NCBI GenBank assembly: GCA_031395485.1
Contig: JANNUS010000016.1
Coordinates: 62,001-126,000, forward strand
Length of the DNA: 64,000 nt
Direction of reading: 5' to 3'
Source of the DNA: UBA2336 sp031395485
GTDB lineage: Bacteria; Bacteroidota; Bacteroidia; Cytophagales; Cyclobacteriaceae
The translations under genes and the position numbers were made by a program. The notes beneath the pieces are model-generated. The model was given only the letters and a program-made list of their open reading frames with translations, searched no databases and was not told where the DNA came from. Below are positions 1-9,273 of the stretch, piece after piece. Position 1 is the stretch's first letter. Each line of letters begins with the position of its first letter.

Positions 1-331
1 CCAAATCAGAACCAATTTCGTATGGATTTAATACTTCGATCGGCAGCTTTGCGTAAACTTCTGGGCCCAGAACAATTGGATTTTTTTCAAACAGTATAAT
101 CACTACGCTTATAATTTTGTCGGTTAAGCCCGGAACTACACTACTGATCACAATTTGCTTTACCGATTCTGCCCTTATGCCAGCCTCAAAAAAATACTCC
201 CTAAGCTTTATTCCATAAAATAATTCTGGTCGGTTTGCAGCTGACGTTAATCTCCAAAGATGACTCCATTGGTCTTGCTGATGAATCCCAACTGTGATAT
301 CGGTATTACCAATGTCTATGGCTAAAAGCAT
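1..331 (-). CDS. coaX: Type III pantothenate kinase, N-terminal part (runs off the window)
   Basis: Phosphorylates pantothenate, the first step of coenzyme A synthesis, in the cytoplasm. The 110 visible residues begin MLLAIDIGNTDITVG; the DIGNT phosphate-binding motif at residues 6-10 is the signature of the type III (CoaX) family of the acetate/sugar kinase fold. The segment 'ISSVVPGLTDKI' near residue 65 also fits CoaX. The ATG at 331 lies two bases after the stop of the sirtuin gene, so the two are probably co-transcribed. The 3' part lies outside the window, so the second half of the active site cannot be checked. Confidence 0.88.
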   Translation of the reverse strand, partial: MLLAIDIGNTDITVGIHQQDQWSHLWRLTSAANRPELFYGIKLREYFFEAGIRAESVKQIVISSVVPGLTDKIISVVIILFEKNPIVLGPEVYAKLPIEVLNPYEIGSDL

Positions 332-333
332 AA

Positions 334-1026
334 CTATAGAAGTTTAAACAATTGCTTCTTTACTGTATTCATTCCCGAACTGGCCTTATCAGCAATCATA
401 GTTACATTTGGTATTATTCCGACTTCCGGAATTTTGGGGTCTATTACAAACTTAGGGCTTTCCGTTGGAACATAATGGATAAGTCCGGCAGCTGGGTACA
501 CGACCATAGAAGTTCCTACCACCAAAAAAATATCAGCTTGCGCTGAATGATGTGAAGCCACTTCGATCATCGGTACCATTTCTCCGAACCATACAATGTT
601 AGGTCGTAGTTGTGAACCTCGCTCACATACATCACCTAATTTTAGTTCCCAACCCTTGATCGGATAAATTAAATTCTCATCGGCAGAACTGCGTGATTCA
701 AATAAACTTCCATGGAGATGAACAATATTTGTAGAGCCGGCACGCTCATGAAGATTGTCAACGTTTTGCGTAACTATAATCACATCAAAATATTGCTCTA
801 GCTCAACAAGTATCTCGTGCCCTCTATTTGGCTTAACATTCAATGCTTGTTTTCTTCGCTGATTATAAAACTCCAGTACCATTGCTGGATTCTTGTTCCA
901 TCCTTCAGGGGTGGCAACATCTTCCACTTTATGACCCTCCCACAATCCGCCAGAATCCCGAAAGGTTGCGATGCCGCTCTCAGCACTTATACCTGCTCCG
1001 GTAAGGACCACAAGCTTTTTCTTCAT
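334..1026 (-). CDS. cobB: Sir2-family NAD-dependent protein deacylase (class III, zinc-cysteine-less)
   Basis: Removes acyl groups from lysines using NAD+. The 230-residue protein has GAGISAESGI (10-19) for NAD binding, TQNVDNLH (86-93) and the catalytic His in HLHGS (H105). FYNQRR gives Y54 and R57, the Tyr/Arg pair that marks class III sirtuins such as CobB and SIRT5, which favour succinyl and other acidic acyl groups. The zinc ribbon normally holds four cysteines; here only one Cys (in DVCERGS) exists in that region, so the zinc site seems lost. Its partner coaX starts two bases downstream. Desuccinylase activity is inference from the Y/R pair. Confidence 0.88.
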   Translation of the reverse strand: MKKKLVVLTGAGISAESGIATFRDSGGLWEGHKVEDVATPEGWNKNPAMVLEFYNQRRKQALNVKPNRGHEILVELEQYFDVIIVTQNVDNLHERAGSTNIVHLHGSLFESRSSADENLIYPIKGWELKLGDVCERGSQLRPNIVWFGEMVPMIEVASHHSAQADIFLVVGTSMVVYPAAGLIHYVPTESPKFVIDPKIPEVGIIPNVTMIADKASSGMNTVKKQLFKLL

Positions 1027-1058
1027 CAGGGTAAATATTGATCAGAACTTTGAATAAT

Positions 1059-1155
1059 GGGACTTCTCATTCCGCACATGCTTACGCACTATCCTCATTC
1101 GAAGTGAAGTGATAAAAAAAACGTCACTTCGATTTAGGTACGAGGGAGAAGTCCC
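1059..1155. repeat. Nested palindromic intergenic element (REP/MITE-like)
   Basis: Between the sirtuin start and the topA stop. Outer arms GGGACTTCTC (1059-1068) and GAGAAGTCCC (1146-1155) are perfect reverse complements, and inner arms TCGAAGTGA (1099-1107) and TCACTTCGA (1124-1132) form a second perfect stem. The wording CACTTCGA...GAGAAGTC resembles dispersed non-coding palindromes I know from Bacteroidota genomes, but copy number cannot be seen here. Confidence 0.6.
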
Positions 1156-1178
1156 CTCATAGAGCAGCCATAAATCAG

Positions 1179-3620
1179 TTAACTTGCTTTCTTCTTTTTT
1201 GCTGTAACTTTTTTTGCAGCAGTCTTTTTAACTGTAATTTTCTTAACTGCCGATTTTTTTGCAACAGGTGCCGTTACTTTTTCGTCTTTCTTTTTGAATC
1301 CACCAAAACGACCAAAGCGTCCTTTCTTTTCGGGCGTATTCGCTGCTAACTCTACACATTCTTCTAATGTTAAATCAGCCGGCTCTTTTCCTTTCGGAAT
1401 CTTTACGTTCTTTTTACCTGCCTTAATGTATGGTCCAAAGCGCCCATTTAGAACTTGAATATCCGCATTCTCTTCAAAACTCTTTATCAACTTATTTGCA
1501 TCTGCAATGCGCTTACCTTCGATTAGATAAACTGCTTTTTCAAGCGTAATGGTATACGGGTCATCCTCTTTGGGAATAGACACATACTTTTTATCGTGCT
1601 GAACGTACGGGCCGAAACGACCTATAGCCACTACAACCGGCTTTTCTTCGAAGTCGCCCATTTGACGAGGCATCTTCATCAGTTCCATCGCATCCTCCAG
1701 TGTGATGTTTTCAATAAACTGACCTTGTCGCAGACTAGCAAATTTTGGTTTTTCACCGCCATTATCATCGGGGTTTTCACCAACCTGAACGTATGCTCCA
1801 AACTTGCCTAACTTTACATAAACATTCTTACCTGATTTCGAATCGACTCCCAACTCTCTGTTCTTACCAGCTGCTGATCGTTCTACCAGCTCCGTGCTTT
1901 TAACTTTCTTATGAAAAGGCTTATAGAAAGTGTCAATCATTTTTTTCCACTCAAGCTTGCCGGTAGCAATTTCATCAAACTCTTGCTCAATCGCGGAAGT
2001 AAAAGAAAAATCAGTTATATCCGGAAAATGTTCGACCAAAAAATCATTCACCACCATAGCTGTATTGGTAGGGAAAAGTTTATTCTTTTCAGCTCCCGTT
2101 ATTTCTGTCAGCAACTCTTGACTAACAATATCTTCTTTTAACGTAAGGACTTTATAATTTCGTTCTCGTCCCTCCCGAATTTCCTTCACCACATACTCAC
2201 GCTTTTGAATTGTTGTAATCGTTGGTGCATAGGTTGAAGGGCGACCAATACCAAGCTCTTCCAGTTTTTTTACAAGGCTAGCTTCTGTGTAGCGAGCAGG
2301 AGGTCTTGAGAATTCCTGACGAGCACGCATGTCGCCAAGATTAAGCTTTTGCCCTATTGCAATTGGGGGCAGCATGTTCTTTGCCTCTTCCTCATCATCC
2401 TCATCCGATGACTCCATGTACACTTTCAAAAATCCATCGAAGGTGATTACTTCACCGGTTGCCGTTAATATCTCTGGAACAGTTGAAATACCAATCGTTG
2501 CAACTGTCTTTTCGATTTCAGCACCCGCCATTTGCGAAGCGATAGCCCGCTTCCAAATCAAATCATATAATCGCTGAGCACCTTCATCGGCACCCGCCTG
2601 GGTTACAGAAAAATCAGTAGGTCGGATGGCTTCGTGCGCTTCCTGTGCCCCAGACGATTTATTCTGGAAGCGTCTCTCATGCACATACTGCTGACCATAA
2701 TTTTTGGCAATTTCAGCAGTAGCTGCTTTAATGGCATCTTCCGATAAGTTCACCGAATCAGTACGCATATAGGAAATCTTACCTGCTTCGTACAATTTTT
2801 GCGCGACAGTCATCGTGCGAATTACCGAGTAGCCAAGCTTTAAACTTGCCTCCTGTTGAAGCGTTGAGGTCGTAAACGGTGCAGAAGGCGTTCGTTTCGA
2901 TGGCTTCTTTTCAAGATTCAATACCGTGTAGACTGCTCCCTTACAAGATTCTAAAAACTTAAATGCTTCTGCCTCCGATTCAAATTTCTTAGGTAACTCA
3001 GCAAGCAAATGTTTTTTCCCTTCTAATATAAATAGCGCCTTTACTTTAAATGCCGATTTTGTTTGAAACTCATTTACGGCACGCTCACGATCAACAATTA
3101 ACCGAACTGCAACGGATTGAACACGGCCTGCCGAAAGACCTGTTCTAATTTTCTTCCATAATATAGGAGAAAGTTCATACCCTACTAACCTATCAAGCAC
3201 TCTGCGTGCTTGTTGCGCATTCACTAAATCAATATCAATACCACGGGGGTTTTCAAGCGCATTCAAAATTGCCTTTTTTGTGATCTCTGTAAAAACAATT
3301 CTGCGAGACTTTGCATCACTTAAATCCAGCACCTCTTTTAAATGCCACGATATCGCTTCTCCCTCGCGGTCTTCGTCACTCGCGAGGTATACCATATCAG
3401 CATCCTCCGCCATCTTTTTCAGCTTCGAAATAATATCCTTCTTATCGGGGCTGACTTCATACGTAGGTTCGTAGTTATTTTCTACATCAATCGCCCCTAA
3501 GCCCTTCGGCAAATCCCGGATATGACCCATGCTTGAGGATACTTTAAAATCTTTCCCTAAGTAGCCTTCAATAGTCTTTGCTTTCGCGGGAGATTCTACA
3601 ATTACAAGATTTTTTGCCAT
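1179..3620 (-). CDS. topA: DNA topoisomerase I with lysine-rich C-terminal tail
   Basis: Type IA topoisomerase that relaxes negative supercoils. The 813 residues contain the Toprim domain (1 to about 140; E9 and DxDxE at 82-86 in SDEDREGEA), the cleavage/strand-passage domain with catalytic Tyr284 in SYMRTDS, and several C-terminal repeats of the form 'GRFGPYVQ/GKFGAYVQ' (about 630-770) that replace zinc fingers. The last about 35 residues are rich in Lys and Ala (AKKSAVKKITVKKTAAKK...), like a histone H1 tail, and should bind DNA. Start ATG at 3620; divergent from the SixA-like gene. Confidence 0.96.
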   Translation of the reverse strand: MAKNLVIVESPAKAKTIEGYLGKDFKVSSSMGHIRDLPKGLGAIDVENNYEPTYEVSPDKKDIISKLKKMAEDADMVYLASDEDREGEAISWHLKEVLDLSDAKSRRIVFTEITKKAILNALENPRGIDIDLVNAQQARRVLDRLVGYELSPILWKKIRTGLSAGRVQSVAVRLIVDRERAVNEFQTKSAFKVKALFILEGKKHLLAELPKKFESEAEAFKFLESCKGAVYTVLNLEKKPSKRTPSAPFTTSTLQQEASLKLGYSVIRTMTVAQKLYEAGKISYMRTDSVNLSEDAIKAATAEIAKNYGQQYVHERRFQNKSSGAQEAHEAIRPTDFSVTQAGADEGAQRLYDLIWKRAIASQMAGAEIEKTVATIGISTVPEILTATGEVITFDGFLKVYMESSDEDDEEEAKNMLPPIAIGQKLNLGDMRARQEFSRPPARYTEASLVKKLEELGIGRPSTYAPTITTIQKREYVVKEIREGRERNYKVLTLKEDIVSQELLTEITGAEKNKLFPTNTAMVVNDFLVEHFPDITDFSFTSAIEQEFDEIATGKLEWKKMIDTFYKPFHKKVKSTELVERSAAGKNRELGVDSKSGKNVYVKLGKFGAYVQVGENPDDNGGEKPKFASLRQGQFIENITLEDAMELMKMPRQMGDFEEKPVVVAIGRFGPYVQHDKKYVSIPKEDDPYTITLEKAVYLIEGKRIADANKLIKSFEENADIQVLNGRFGPYIKAGKKNVKIPKGKEPADLTLEECVELAANTPEKKGRFGRFGGFKKKDEKVTAPVAKKSAVKKITVKKTAAKKVTAKKKKAS

Positions 3621-3732
3621 GTCAACACAGTATGAAAGGTTTCAAATATCAGTAAAATTTTAAAAAATCAAATTCAACACATTAATATTGAGTTCATATT
3701 GCGGTTTCAGTAGTCAATATAAACCAATTTAC

Positions 3733-4239
3733 ATGTCACGCTTTCTCTACCTGATGCGCCACGCCCAAAGTGCTGATAAACAACCCGGTCAGGCAGATAA
3801 AGAGCGGGAACTTACGTTGAAAGGGGTGCAAGATGCACGGCTAATTGGGGGGCATCTTTATGCTCGAAAAAAAAATCCAAAAATAATTTTATCCAGCACA
3901 GCTGTTCGGGCAAAAACTACAGCTCAACTAGTTTCGGAGGAACTCCATATCGAAACTGGAAAAATCCAACTTGACGATGGGCTTTATGACACTTCAGTAA
4001 GATCCTTTCTTGAACTAGTCAAGGAAATCGATAATTCGGCTAATGCTGTAATGTGTATTGGACATAACCCCGCCATTTCGTATCTCGCTAAATATTTAAC
4101 AAATGCAGAAATAGGTGACATGCCCCCTGCCGCATTGGTAATTATTCAATTCCAACAAATTCAGTGGAGCGATGTTAGTCAAGGTAAAGGCATCTTAATA
4201 AATTTTGTAACACCCGAAAATTTAGTTCATGATCAGTAA
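3733..4239 (+). CDS. SixA-like histidine phosphatase family protein
   Basis: Member of the histidine phosphatase (phosphoglycerate mutase-like) superfamily, 168 residues. LMRHAQSAD places the nucleophilic His at residue 10; R59 in TAVRAKTTA and the second His in IGHNP (H111) complete the phosphate pocket. Size and the RHA motif match SixA, a phosphohistidine phosphatase, but the substrate here is unknown. I chose the ATG at 3733 because an upstream TTG would add 15 residues unlike the family. The 3' end overlaps the next gene by 11 bases, which implies translational coupling. Confidence 0.82.
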   Translation: MSRFLYLMRHAQSADKQPGQADKERELTLKGVQDARLIGGHLYARKKNPKIILSSTAVRAKTTAQLVSEELHIETGKIQLDDGLYDTSVRSFLELVKEIDNSANAVMCIGHNPAISYLAKYLTNAEIGDMPPAALVIIQFQQIQWSDVSQGKGILINFVTPENLVHDQ

Positions 4240-5287
4240 AGAAGAAGCCATTCAATCATTTGATCCGAATGAACCCGGAACTCCTGGCAACCTTTTCGGG
4301 CTACCCTTTTCGATTGAAAATTCGGAAGTCGTAATTATTCCCGTACCCTGGGAAGTTACAGTATCGTACCAAACAGGTACTGCACAAGGGCCGCAAGCAA
4401 TTCTTGATGCCTCTGTACAGGTTGATTTATTTGTGCGCGATATAATTGATGCCTGGAAACTCGGCATTACCATGCAGCCCGTTCCACAGAATCTGCTTGA
4501 AGAGAGTTCAAAATTGCGAGAACTATCTGCTCAATACATAAAATCCTTGGAAGAAGGTGCTCCATTCAATCCATCAAATCCCGTACTCACAAAAATTAAT
4601 GAAGCCTGTGAAAATTTAAATATATATGTTAAGTCCACGGCACAGCGTTTTTTAAAAAATGGTAAACTTGTGGGATTATTGGGTGGAGATCATAGTACAC
4701 CGCTCGGATTTATTCGTGCCTTGAGTGAGCGTTACGATCGATTCGGCATATTGCAAATTGATGCGCATGCCGACCTGCGAAAGGCTTATGAAGGATTCAC
4801 GTATTCACATGCTTCGATTATGTACAATGCACTGAAAATTCCTGCTGTAAATCGTTTAGTGCAAGTTGGAATTCGTGATTTTTGTGAAGAGGAGGTAACT
4901 GTGATTGACCGTTCAATGGGTCGTGTTGTCACATTCTTTGATGAGGATATTAAAGCTTCACAGTATGCAGGCAAAACTTGGGATTCTATTTGTGATCAGA
5001 TTATCCAACAACTTCCAGATTTTGTTTACATCAGTTTTGATATTGATGGGCTTGACCCGAAACTTTGTCCAAATACGGGCACGCCTGTTGCCGGAGGATT
5101 TGAGTTTCAACAAATTGCTTACCTTATCAAGAAACTAGTGATAGCGAATAAAAAAATAATAGGGTTCGATTTAAACGAAGTAGCCCCTGGCGAAAGCGAA
5201 TGGGACGCAAACGTGGGTGCACGGATGTTGTATCACTTATGTAATTGGATGGCGGTATCAAATAAAAAATTAAAAGCAACTACATAA
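4229..5287 (+). CDS. Arginase/agmatinase/formimidoylglutamase family hydrolase
   Basis: Ureohydrolase-family enzyme of 352 residues with a binuclear manganese site: GGDH (H155), DAHAD (D178, H180, D182) and SFDIDGLDP (D271, D273). These are all the family ligands, so it should be active. The family covers arginase, agmatinase, guanidinobutyrase and formimidoylglutamase; the sequence does not let me say which substrate is used. It overlaps the SixA-like gene by 11 bases. It has an N-terminal extension and an insert around 80-140 relative to compact agmatinases. Confidence 0.85.
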   Translation: MISKEEAIQSFDPNEPGTPGNLFGLPFSIENSEVVIIPVPWEVTVSYQTGTAQGPQAILDASVQVDLFVRDIIDAWKLGITMQPVPQNLLEESSKLRELSAQYIKSLEEGAPFNPSNPVLTKINEACENLNIYVKSTAQRFLKNGKLVGLLGGDHSTPLGFIRALSERYDRFGILQIDAHADLRKAYEGFTYSHASIMYNALKIPAVNRLVQVGIRDFCEEEVTVIDRSMGRVVTFFDEDIKASQYAGKTWDSICDQIIQQLPDFVYISFDIDGLDPKLCPNTGTPVAGGFEFQQIAYLIKKLVIANKKIIGFDLNEVAPGESEWDANVGARMLYHLCNWMAVSNKKLKATT

Positions 5288-5304
5288 ATAAATGAATGGC
5301 AGAT

Positions 5305-5352
5305 TGAGCTTGTCGAAATCGGTTTTATACTCAATAGCCTTCGACAGGCTCA
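5305..5352. repeat. Short REP-like inverted repeat
   Basis: TGAGCTTGTCGAA (5305-5317) and TTCGACAGGCTCA (5340-5352) pair over 13 positions with one G-T wobble, separated by 22 bases. The half 'TTCGACAGGCTCA' is a wording I know from dispersed palindromes in many Bacteroidota. It lies between the ureohydrolase and the symporter and could form a hairpin in the transcript. Confidence 0.5.
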
Positions 5353-5385
5353 GGCTGACATAGGTTCTACTTAAATCAACCTGTC

Positions 5386-6786
5386 TTGCAGTCACTCAAC
5401 CAATTTTTTTCCGATACAGCTTCCATAATTTGGTGGCCTGTTCTATTTCTGATTATTGGTGGCGGACTTTATTTTCTGTTCTATTCAGGTTTCATTCAAT
5501 ACAAATATTTCTGGCATGCCATCCAGATACTTAGGGGTAAGTACGATGACCCGAATGCACCTGGCCAGATTAGCTCTTACAAAGCATTGTCAACAGCACT
5601 TGCCTCTACAGTAGGGATGGGTAATCTTGCGGGCGTTGCAGCAGCTATAGCTATGGGTGGCCCAGGGGCGCTTTTCTGGATGTGGGTAACATCATTCATT
5701 GGTATGTCAACTAATTTTTTTACCAGCACACTTGCCAGCATGTATCGTGGAAAAGATTCTAATGGTGAATTACAAGGCGGACCGATGTATGTTATTCGCG
5801 AAGCACTCGGGAAAAAATGGATGCCCATGGCCACATTATTTTGCATTTGCTGTATGGTTGGGTCACTTCCAATTTTTCAAGCTAATCAACTTACACAAGC
5901 ACTTGTAGATATTGGCCTGAAGCCTCTCGGTTTTGACGAGGCGTTTATAACCGTAGCCGGAATTTCCATTAGTCTTACAAAATTTACGATCGGTTTAATC
6001 ATTTGTATCTTCTGTTCAGTCGTTATTATTGGTGGTATTAAACGCATTGGCAATTGGGCAGGAAGGTTAGTTCCGCTAATGATTGTGCTTCACTTTGTTT
6101 CGGTAGCATTCATTCTAATTGCGTATGCCGATCAGGTGCCCTATTACCTTGGACTTATTTTCACCGATGCCTTTTCTGCCAATCATTTTCATGGAGACCC
6201 ATTTTTAGGAGGAATTACTGGAGGAATTATTATGCTGGGCGTACGCAGAGCCACGTTTTCAAATGAAGCTGGCATTGGAACCGCACCAATGGCCATGAGT
6301 GCGGCCAAAAGCAATGAACCTGTACGCGAAGGGTTAATCTCCATGCTAAGCCCAGTAATTGATACCATTATTTCGTGTACACTTACAGCGTTAGCAATTT
6401 TAGTTACCGGTGTATGGCAAACACCTGGTGCGAGTGGAATCACGCTTACATCACTTGCGTACCGTGCAGGTTTGCCCTTTGCAGGCGATTATATCCTGCT
6501 GATCTGCACTGTTATTTTTGCCATCAGTGCATTGTTCTCGTACAGCTATTATGGCGGTAAAGCCCTTTCGTTTATGATTGGTGTGGAGAAAAGTAAATGG
6601 TATGACTACTTTTATTTAAGCACCATTATGCTGGGCGCCCTCGCTTCCATGGACTTTGTTTTAAATCTAATAGATATTGCTTTTGCATTGATGGCAATTC
6701 CTACTATGCTCTCAGCATTTGTATTAGCGCCAAAAGTAATGAAGGAAGCAAAAGGGTATTTTGAAAGATTGAGGGCAGAGAAATAA
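5386..6786 (+). CDS. Sodium:alanine/glycine symporter (AGCS family)
   Basis: Inner-membrane sodium-coupled amino-acid carrier of 466 residues with about ten hydrophobic segments. Family signatures include ASTVGMGNLAGVAAAIAMGG (about 75-94), GGPMYVIREALG and ATFSNEAGIGTAPMAMSA (about 290-307). No ATG is available in a sensible place; a stop lies upstream in frame at 5356, so translation most likely begins at TTG 5386 (Met-Gln-Ser-Leu-Asn). A palindromic terminator follows directly. Alanine, glycine or a related amino acid is the likely substrate. Confidence 0.92.
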   Translation: MQSLNQFFSDTASIIWWPVLFLIIGGGLYFLFYSGFIQYKYFWHAIQILRGKYDDPNAPGQISSYKALSTALASTVGMGNLAGVAAAIAMGGPGALFWMWVTSFIGMSTNFFTSTLASMYRGKDSNGELQGGPMYVIREALGKKWMPMATLFCICCMVGSLPIFQANQLTQALVDIGLKPLGFDEAFITVAGISISLTKFTIGLIICIFCSVVIIGGIKRIGNWAGRLVPLMIVLHFVSVAFILIAYADQVPYYLGLIFTDAFSANHFHGDPFLGGITGGIIMLGVRRATFSNEAGIGTAPMAMSAAKSNEPVREGLISMLSPVIDTIISCTLTALAILVTGVWQTPGASGITLTSLAYRAGLPFAGDYILLICTVIFAISALFSYSYYGGKALSFMIGVEKSKWYDYFYLSTIMLGALASMDFVLNLIDIAFALMAIPTMLSAFVLAPKVMKEAKGYFERLRAEK

Positions 6787-6788
6787 AA

Positions 6789-6814
6789 AAGCCTCTGCTT
6801 TAAAGCAGAGGCTT
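6789..6814. terminator. Bidirectional terminator between convergent genes
   Basis: A perfect 26-base palindrome with core GCCTCTGC...GCAGAGGC, preceded by an A-run and followed by T-rich sequence. It sits between the stop of the symporter (6786) and the stop of the opposing lipoprotein gene (6833), so it can serve both strands. Confidence 0.85.
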
Positions 6815-6832
6815 CTATAAACAAATTAACAC

Positions 6833-7561
6833 TTAAAGAGTTCTCTTTCCCTTCCATGTTCCAGATGAAAGATTAGTTTCCCAGTCTCCTTTAATAATGT
6901 CGCCTACTATTTCTCCAGTTATTACTACATCACTTCCTCCAGAAATTGCCCCATCTTCACTAACGGTACCTTCTTCAAAGCTTGTAATTGCCTGTATGTC
7001 GTCATCATTTCTGCTAAGGACGATCCACGATCCACTACCACTTGTACTACGCTTTACAACCATGTTAAAAGTTCCAGTATCATCACCACTGTAAGTACCT
7101 TCAAATGCAATTACAAGGCTAGTCGATAATTCTTTAAATATGTCGATTGAAACGTTTTCATGACCTGGGATAGTGATCCCAAAAAAACCAAAACCGCTGC
7201 CATCAGAAGAAACATAGAACCCAATACTGATATCATCATCTTCAGTTAAGGTGCCCATGTCGTTATAAAAATAGCCCTCAAAGCCACCATTATATGTCTG
7301 ATCAGTCTCTAACGCAAATTCATTACCATCAATAACCAGAATCGCGGTAATTGTTGAGCCGTCATTGGCAATATCAAACTTAATAGTACCGGTTGAGCCA
7401 ATAAGTACACCTTTATAAATACCCTTTCCGATTGCGTCATTTGCAAGGAGTGCTTCAGGTTCGTTAACACACGAAGAACATTTATATGGGCTCGCGTCAT
7501 CACCGCAACCAGAAAATACAAACATCGCCAGCATGGCAATTAAAGCTAATTTAGTTTTCAT
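6833..7561 (-). CDS. Predicted lipoprotein of unknown function
   Basis: The 242-residue product has a lipoprotein signal: a hydrophobic stretch followed by FSGC with the lipidated Cys at 19, then GDD, which may affect sorting. A CSSC pair lies at 28-31. The rest is rich in Gly, Asp, Ser and Thr with alternating beta-type segments, and looks like a beta-barrel or beta-sandwich domain. I do not recognise a named family. It is a single gene with its own upstream space. Confidence 0.7.
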   Translation of the reverse strand: MKTKLALIAMLAMFVFSGCGDDASPYKCSSCVNEPEALLANDAIGKGIYKGVLIGSTGTIKFDIANDGSTITAILVIDGNEFALETDQTYNGGFEGYFYNDMGTLTEDDDISIGFYVSSDGSGFGFFGITIPGHENVSIDIFKELSTSLVIAFEGTYSGDDTGTFNMVVKRSTSGSGSWIVLSRNDDDIQAITSFEEGTVSEDGAISGGSDVVITGEIVGDIIKGDWETNLSSGTWKGKRTL

Positions 7562-7629
7562 AGTTTTTTTGGATTTAGTGTACCTTGAATATAAGGCTTG
7601 TGAAAAATGTAACCAAAAAATATCAGCCT

Positions 7630-9105
7630 CTATTCCTTTGAACTCCCCATCAGGCTATTAACCATTTGCCCTACCAGCTGTTTCTTCTCGGAAGTAAAGG
7701 GGTAATCGAATAAACCGTGTTCTTTAATAGCCTCTTCAACTTTGTGTGGCACAAATTTCTCCCAACCAGGTTCTCCCTTCCGAATCATGGCAAGCACATT
7801 ATCGGAAATAATATGAAGGTTGCTCACGTTGGCATCGTTAATATCTTCCAGTTTGTTGTTATCCATCAAATACCTGAAAAGGTTTTTTAAATTATCGGGC
7901 AGGCTCGCTTCAAAATCCTTTAATGCAAATAATTCGGCCGAATCCTTTCGCCATGCCGGATAAATGTAAAGTTTAACATTGGTGCCAAACAAAGAAGCAA
8001 AACATTCGAGGATACCGCCTCGGGTATTTACGTAAGTCTTCTCATCAAAAACTTTTTGTAGTGCGAAAATACCCATGATAATACCAATTTTTTTACCCTT
8101 TGTTATCTTGGATAAATACTCCAGCAGCCGGTAGTGCTCAAAATAATTTGAGATCAATACAGTTTGCCCGAGCGAACATATAATATCGGCACGGTGTAAA
8201 AAATCTGTCTCGTCAATATTGCCATCAGGACTTAAATCATTCAACGTAAGCTCGGTAAGCACCACAACATTAGAACGCTCTACATCGGGTTCTCTTCTGA
8301 AGTGCCTTCGTGAGGTCAACAACATATCAACGTTCACCAATGTTACTGGGCGAAAACGACCTCGGAGAACGAGAATGTTCTTCTTATACAATTCATCAGA
8401 GGGCTGCATAACTTTTCCATCTGGCCCGAACATTGCAGCTTTTGTAAGTCCGTTCTTTACCAGCTTCAACGCCATTAAGCGGTTATCTACATGCTTAAAA
8501 TTAGGGCCGCCTAGTCGAAACATGTCAATTTCAATCCGTCTGGTAGAAAGGCCATCCAGTAATGACATTAAAATCTCTTCCGGGTCGGAAAAAACTGAAC
8601 AAGCATAAATCATATTAACACCGACAATACCCAACGCAAATTGTTGTTGTAACGGATCGTTATCATGCATCTTTACATGTACAACACAATCATTCGTTTC
8701 GGAGTGCGGACTTAGCTGGAAACGTAAGCCAATCCATCCGTGCGATTGATTTGTCCGGTCGAAATTCAGTACTTCTACCGTATCGGCAAAAGCAAAAAAA
8801 CGGGTGTTATCAATGCGGTGCGGTAAGCGCTCGCCCAGCAAATTATACTCGTGATCGAGCATTTTCATAAGGCGCTCTTCGGCTACGTAGCGTTCGCAAT
8901 ACCCATAAATAGCATCGCTAAACTTCATATCGTAAGCCGAAATCGTTTTGGCTATTGTACCCGATGCGCCTCCTGCCTTAAAAAAATTAGCGGCTACTTC
9001 TTGCCCCGCACCAATCTCAGCAAAGGAACCGTAAATATCATTTCGGAGGTTAATGCGAAGGGCTTTCTCCTGTGTTGTTAGTTTTCTGAATTCGACTGTT
9101 TCCAT
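7630..9105 (-). CDS. Conserved protein of unknown function (about 490 residues)
   Basis: A 491-residue soluble protein without signal peptide or membrane segments. The N-terminal region 'YGSFAEIGAGQEVAANFFKAGG' followed by 'GTIAKTISAYDMKFSDAIYG' is a block I recognise from a widespread family in Bacteroidota and other phyla that carries misleading labels (TonB-dependent receptor, adenylyltransferase) in some annotations. The C-terminal half has 'GQTVLISNYFEHYRLLEYLS' and 'KKIGIIMGIFALQKVFDEKTY'. No catalytic motif is obvious to me. It stands alone. Confidence 0.75.
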   Translation of the reverse strand: METVEFRKLTTQEKALRINLRNDIYGSFAEIGAGQEVAANFFKAGGASGTIAKTISAYDMKFSDAIYGYCERYVAEERLMKMLDHEYNLLGERLPHRIDNTRFFAFADTVEVLNFDRTNQSHGWIGLRFQLSPHSETNDCVVHVKMHDNDPLQQQFALGIVGVNMIYACSVFSDPEEILMSLLDGLSTRRIEIDMFRLGGPNFKHVDNRLMALKLVKNGLTKAAMFGPDGKVMQPSDELYKKNILVLRGRFRPVTLVNVDMLLTSRRHFRREPDVERSNVVVLTELTLNDLSPDGNIDETDFLHRADIICSLGQTVLISNYFEHYRLLEYLSKITKGKKIGIIMGIFALQKVFDEKTYVNTRGGILECFASLFGTNVKLYIYPAWRKDSAELFALKDFEASLPDNLKNLFRYLMDNNKLEDINDANVSNLHIISDNVLAMIRKGEPGWEKFVPHKVEEAIKEHGLFDYPFTSEKKQLVGQMVNSLMGSSKE

Positions 9106-9273
9106 TGCGCTGCTTTCCGAAGACTTAATTGAATTTTAAAATGACGTTAAAACCGCTTTAAAGTTATCTATATAACGTGGTAATACTACACACGCTGATA
9201 TTTTAGCTGGTTTTGTAGATTAAGATTTAGTCAATCTTACTTGGTTAATTAAGTGTAAGGGAACCTTAACGGC

